This document shows positions 60,885 to 64,000 of a stretch of 64,000 bases of DNA, piece after piece. Position numbers and translations under genes: made by a program. Origin of the DNA: Tenebrio molitor (Eukaryota; Arthropoda; Insecta; Coleoptera; Tenebrionidae); assembly GCF_963966145.1 (NCBI RefSeq), contig NC_091048.1:9052001-9116000 (forward strand), read 5' to 3'. Position 1 is the stretch's first letter, and every line of letters begins with the position of its first letter. A model generated the notes under the pieces. The model saw only the letters and a program-made list of their open reading frames with translations. It did no database searches and was not told the DNA's origin.

Positions 60885-61223
60885 TATCATACGTTCAAAT
60901 GAAATCCTGGGCAGAGTAGGCGTTGAAAAAAATAAACCATTTGGAAGAGTGTAAAGTTTGAATTTCCCGCCGTTTGACACCAATGACATTTGTTTATGTT
61001 TAATAGGCACATGATTGTTTTCAGCAATAGATACATATTCTTAAATCGTTATTCTATTTTTAATGTAGAACATAGCAAAGAAAAAAAAAAGATTTCTAAA
61101 AATTAATTTTAGGTTAACTGTCAACATGCTCTACTTACAACTGTCAATTTACACTTTAAAAAACAAAACAATTGACGGTTTCCAACGCCTTTCCAGCCCA
61201 GGATTTCAGTCGAACCCCCGATA
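60885..61223 (-). mobile_element. MITE family 1, copy 4 (opposite orientation)
   Basis: It matches the other three copies in reverse complement, with both terminal repeats present but diverged (TATCATACGTTCAAATGA at one end, CGAACCCCCGATA at the other). Confidence 0.86.
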
Positions 61224-62457
61224 ATTATTGCACTACAAGACTTTTCAAAAAACTTGTACCTAGTAAGTATCTTCAGAATAATTTTTTTCGAAAATATTGG
61301 ATTCAACAATTAGAAGAATCCAATAACATTTTGAGTTGTGCAGAGTTCTATCCTGAGACACCTGTTTTTAGCCTCATATCTAGGTATCCAAGCAGATAAT
61401 ACCATAAAATCAGTTTTATTAAAACTTAAACAAAGTAGGATACGATTAAAAAGTTAGGTTAGTTAGTGGCATTTTTTTAATTAAAAAAATGGTATAATAT
61501 GTTAATGCCAGCCAAAAAATTATCGTTATCGATTGACCACACTTCTATCTCTCGGTGAAACTCCCTGCCCCCGCCTCAGCCCACGCAATCGTGCACGCGT
61601 CTTACTCAACACCGCACACCCCATAAAATGGGTCAGTACGGCCCCCGCAAGCTGCACATTATGCACAACCGATGCATCCAAAATCGCTGCACAATTATCG
61701 CTCTCACTTCGCGACACTTCGGTGGGGTTCCGATCGCGCGCCTCTTCCTCCGGGGGGTGTACCGCCCCCGAGTCGAGCCAGCGCCCGCTGCCCTGATTTA
61801 TGTGATTCCGGAATCATGGCTCTCGTCGTGGCGCATACAGCGCGGATATTTATTTTATACATCTGTTCCCCTTGACATAATGTCCCTCTATATATCGCGT
61901 GCATGCTTTTAGAGTGAAGGCTGTTAAAGAAAAGGAGGGAGACGGCCGTCGCGGCGACACAGACGAAGACGGCGCGAATCTCCGATGGATGGATCGTGTC
62001 TAGGGTGGTGGGAGCTAGCCATTGAGAAAAGATCTACGAGTATGAGTTTGTTGTACTGACTGCACAGGTGCTTTATCGAGGAGACGGGCCGAGTCGCCAC
62101 TTCGCCCCCGAGGGTGGGCCCGACCCCTGCACCGACCCGCACCTGACGTATCACTGCATATTACAACCCTCGATTTTTACGCGCTCCTGTCGGGGGACGT
62201 AAAACTTATTTTCGGGAAATTTTGGCTATTTATGGGGCGAAAATTCTCTCGGAGAGGGCTGGTCCCTTTGCGCACCGACACCCAAAGGCACCTCCAAAAC
62301 CATCATCTACCGGGAAATATATACCCCATATGTGAAAAGTCAACTGAAAACACTTGTGCAATTTATTTTAATACTTGTTCTCTTCTTTTTTGGAAAATCC
62401 AATAAGTACAAACCACTTATAACAGAACGATGATTGACTGCACTTTCCTTAATGTTA
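61224..62457. other. upstream DNA with GC-rich island; no gene
   Basis: The island at about 61.5-62.3 kb is CpG-rich and has overlapping frames on both strands that are Pro/Arg-rich by composition. It includes CCCCATAAAATGGG and TTTATGG words. Candidate regulatory DNA. Confidence 0.4.
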
Positions 62458-62752
62458 TACAGGGTGTATTAAAAATGGCGCATAATATTTATGTCACGTG
62501 AATCTACGTTGAATACCAAACAAAAAATTCGAAATATAATTAGGTCAATGATGATTTTACTTATCGAATTATGTGTTATTGATACTAATTAAATGTATTT
62601 TCCATTACAATAGAAGCAAATTTCCAAGTTTGACTGTTAATAACTCCATTAGCTGAGGGTTAACAGTAAATTGGTACTAGAGTTTTTTGCTTCTATTTCA
62701 TCATAGAATCTTGTGATGTAAATATTGTGCGCCATTTTTAATACACCCTGTA
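62458..62752. mobile_element. 295-bp mariner-type MITE with TACAGGGTGTATTAAAAATG ends
   Basis: The ends are inverted copies over about 40 bp, starting TACAGGGTGTATTAAAAATG and continuing GCGCA(T/C)AATATTTA. TA duplications flank both sides. The interior is non-coding. The high identity of the arms suggests a fairly recent insertion. Confidence 0.88.
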
Positions 62753-64000
62753 TAATTGAGAAGGTCCATCGCACTTAAAGTTCGTACATCAGCTGACCTT
62801 GTCTAAGAAACATGTGTAAAAATAAATGACGACAAAATTATCACCTTCGTTGTTGAATCGTAAAAACAAAGGCAAATAAATTATAGTTGGTCGATTTGTG
62901 TCGGAATTTCGTTGCGGTTTCGGTTCCGAAAGAAATCTGGTGTCCAGAACTGTACCTGCAACAGCAGCGACCGTACAAAAGTAGAAAAAACTAAATTGAT
63001 TCTCTCTTGTCATTCACAGTCAATCCATTCGGTGCGTCCGTCATGTCTTGTGTGATGCGAGAGTGGCAGAACATCGCAACCACAAGGATAACAAAAAACT
63101 CTTTCCCGTTACAAAACAATTACCAGTCGGGAACGTACGGCGAGGAGACGGGAGTGTGCGCCAGTTAGCCCTAAACAAAGACGGGTAGCAGAATGCACGT
63201 CTCCCATTAAATGATGAATCGACTATCGAGACTGAATTAAAATTCCACTCTGTTTCGGGACAAAGCTGTCACTCTGGCTGTCACTTAGAACAAAGATGGC
63301 AGATGAGATGGTGATGGACGTTGTTCTGCAGACTTTATAAAACCGCTTGTCAACTTATCAACTCACTGTTAAAACCGTACTCCAGACAAAGACACGCACG
63401 TTTGCATCACAGCGCGAGCGAAAAGGCTGAGGAGAGCACCGTACGCTGCCACTCTCCCGGTATGCTTTATATGGAAATTATGATTACCGTCATGGGGATG
63501 TAGCGGGCTATAATTGAGAACAGTCGATTAAAATTTTTGCCCGCTCTGGAAAGAGAAGGAATTCATGAATATGATAAACATTAAGGGCATCAACACGTGT
63601 CCGGCGGAGACGGCGTCGAAGCCGGCAGGACCAGCAGGACGGGCGGAGATGGGCGTGCACTTGTTCCCGCGACCATTGCAGATCTCCTGATATTGTGCAT
63701 TTCTGAACGTCGCAGCGAAGGTCAACTCGATCGTTGTCGTTAATTTATTGAACATATTGCAGACTGCAGAAGTGCAGCACCGTGGCTGGACGGCCTTTCT
63801 CCGTCTCCGAATGCCAACAAACATATGGAATAAATCACCGACCAACGTCGGACCCGAATCATCCAACCACGCACTGAATTATTTTCGTTTCTGCTGGTTT
63901 GGGGAATGTTATTCTTTCTACTTATTCGGATGGTTTCTCTGTATATGCGGAAAGTTTATTTATTGGAATTGCAAGAAGAAACGGAATTGTCTCGTTCGAA
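62753..64000. other. upstream DNA; GC-richer, one possible plus-strand core promoter
   Basis: No coding exon was recognised. A TATAAAA at 63336-63342 on the plus strand is followed 24-28 nt on by ATCAACTCACTG, a possible initiator, so a divergently transcribed unit could start here and leave the window. A minus-strand acceptor-donor word TGTTGCAG|GTACAG lies at about 62955. Confidence 0.3.

Overview
The window looks like nuclear DNA of an insect, most likely a beetle. It is AT-rich and intron-rich, full of short non-autonomous DNA transposons, and has one confident protein-coding gene: the zinc-finger transcription factor teashirt/tiptop. The gene product has four widely spaced zinc fingers, a CtBP-binding motif (PLDLS) and the WLxKGAEQ segments typical of insect Tsh/Tio. 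The fourth, C-terminal finger points to the tiptop-like form; most insects outside higher flies carry one such combined gene. Species assignment is inference only.

The gene runs on the minus strand. I reconstruct three coding exons with matching splice phases: a 13-codon first exon (42013-42052), a 190-nt second exon (6845-7034) and a large last exon (3412-6679). Together they give a 1165-residue protein. Intron 1 is about 35 kb and intron 2 is 165 nt. The first exon was found by eye: it has an M-L-x-E start, an in-frame stop just upstream, a strong donor and the phase that exon 2 needs. No confident 5' non-coding exon or promoter was found. Possible ones lie near 57.85-57.96 kb, 58.92-58.95 kb and 49.6 kb. 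A 3' UTR of at least about 600 nt is likely.

The rest (1-2.6 kb, intron 1, and 42-64 kb) has no second convincing host gene. It alternates between GC-richer islands nearly free of repeats (about 8.3-9.3, 10.5-11.5, 18.6-19.8, 26.0-26.6, 30.1-31.9, 36.3-37.3, 40.3-42.9, 49.3-50.2, 57.0-57.5, 61.5-62.3 and 63.0-64.0 kb) and AT-rich DNA full of mobile elements. This is the layout expected of a developmental regulator with a large cis-regulatory domain. Repeats include two MITE families with related ends (four and two copies), a 989-bp fold-back element, several mariner-type elements with TACAGGG, TACACTGACC or TACCGGGTGA ends, an inverted GTGTTGG pair, two further dispersed families, a degraded LINE tail, a reverse-transcriptase relic and three 5S-rRNA-like fragments.

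The least explained items are: candidate recursive splice sites (TTTCAG|GTAAG) inside the long intron and upstream; an 88-nt near-perfect hairpin at 44.4 kb that resembles a pre-miRNA; and, just downstream of it, three tandem about 200-bp units, each with a 60-63 nt segment that can be read either as codons or as a GT-AG mini-intron.
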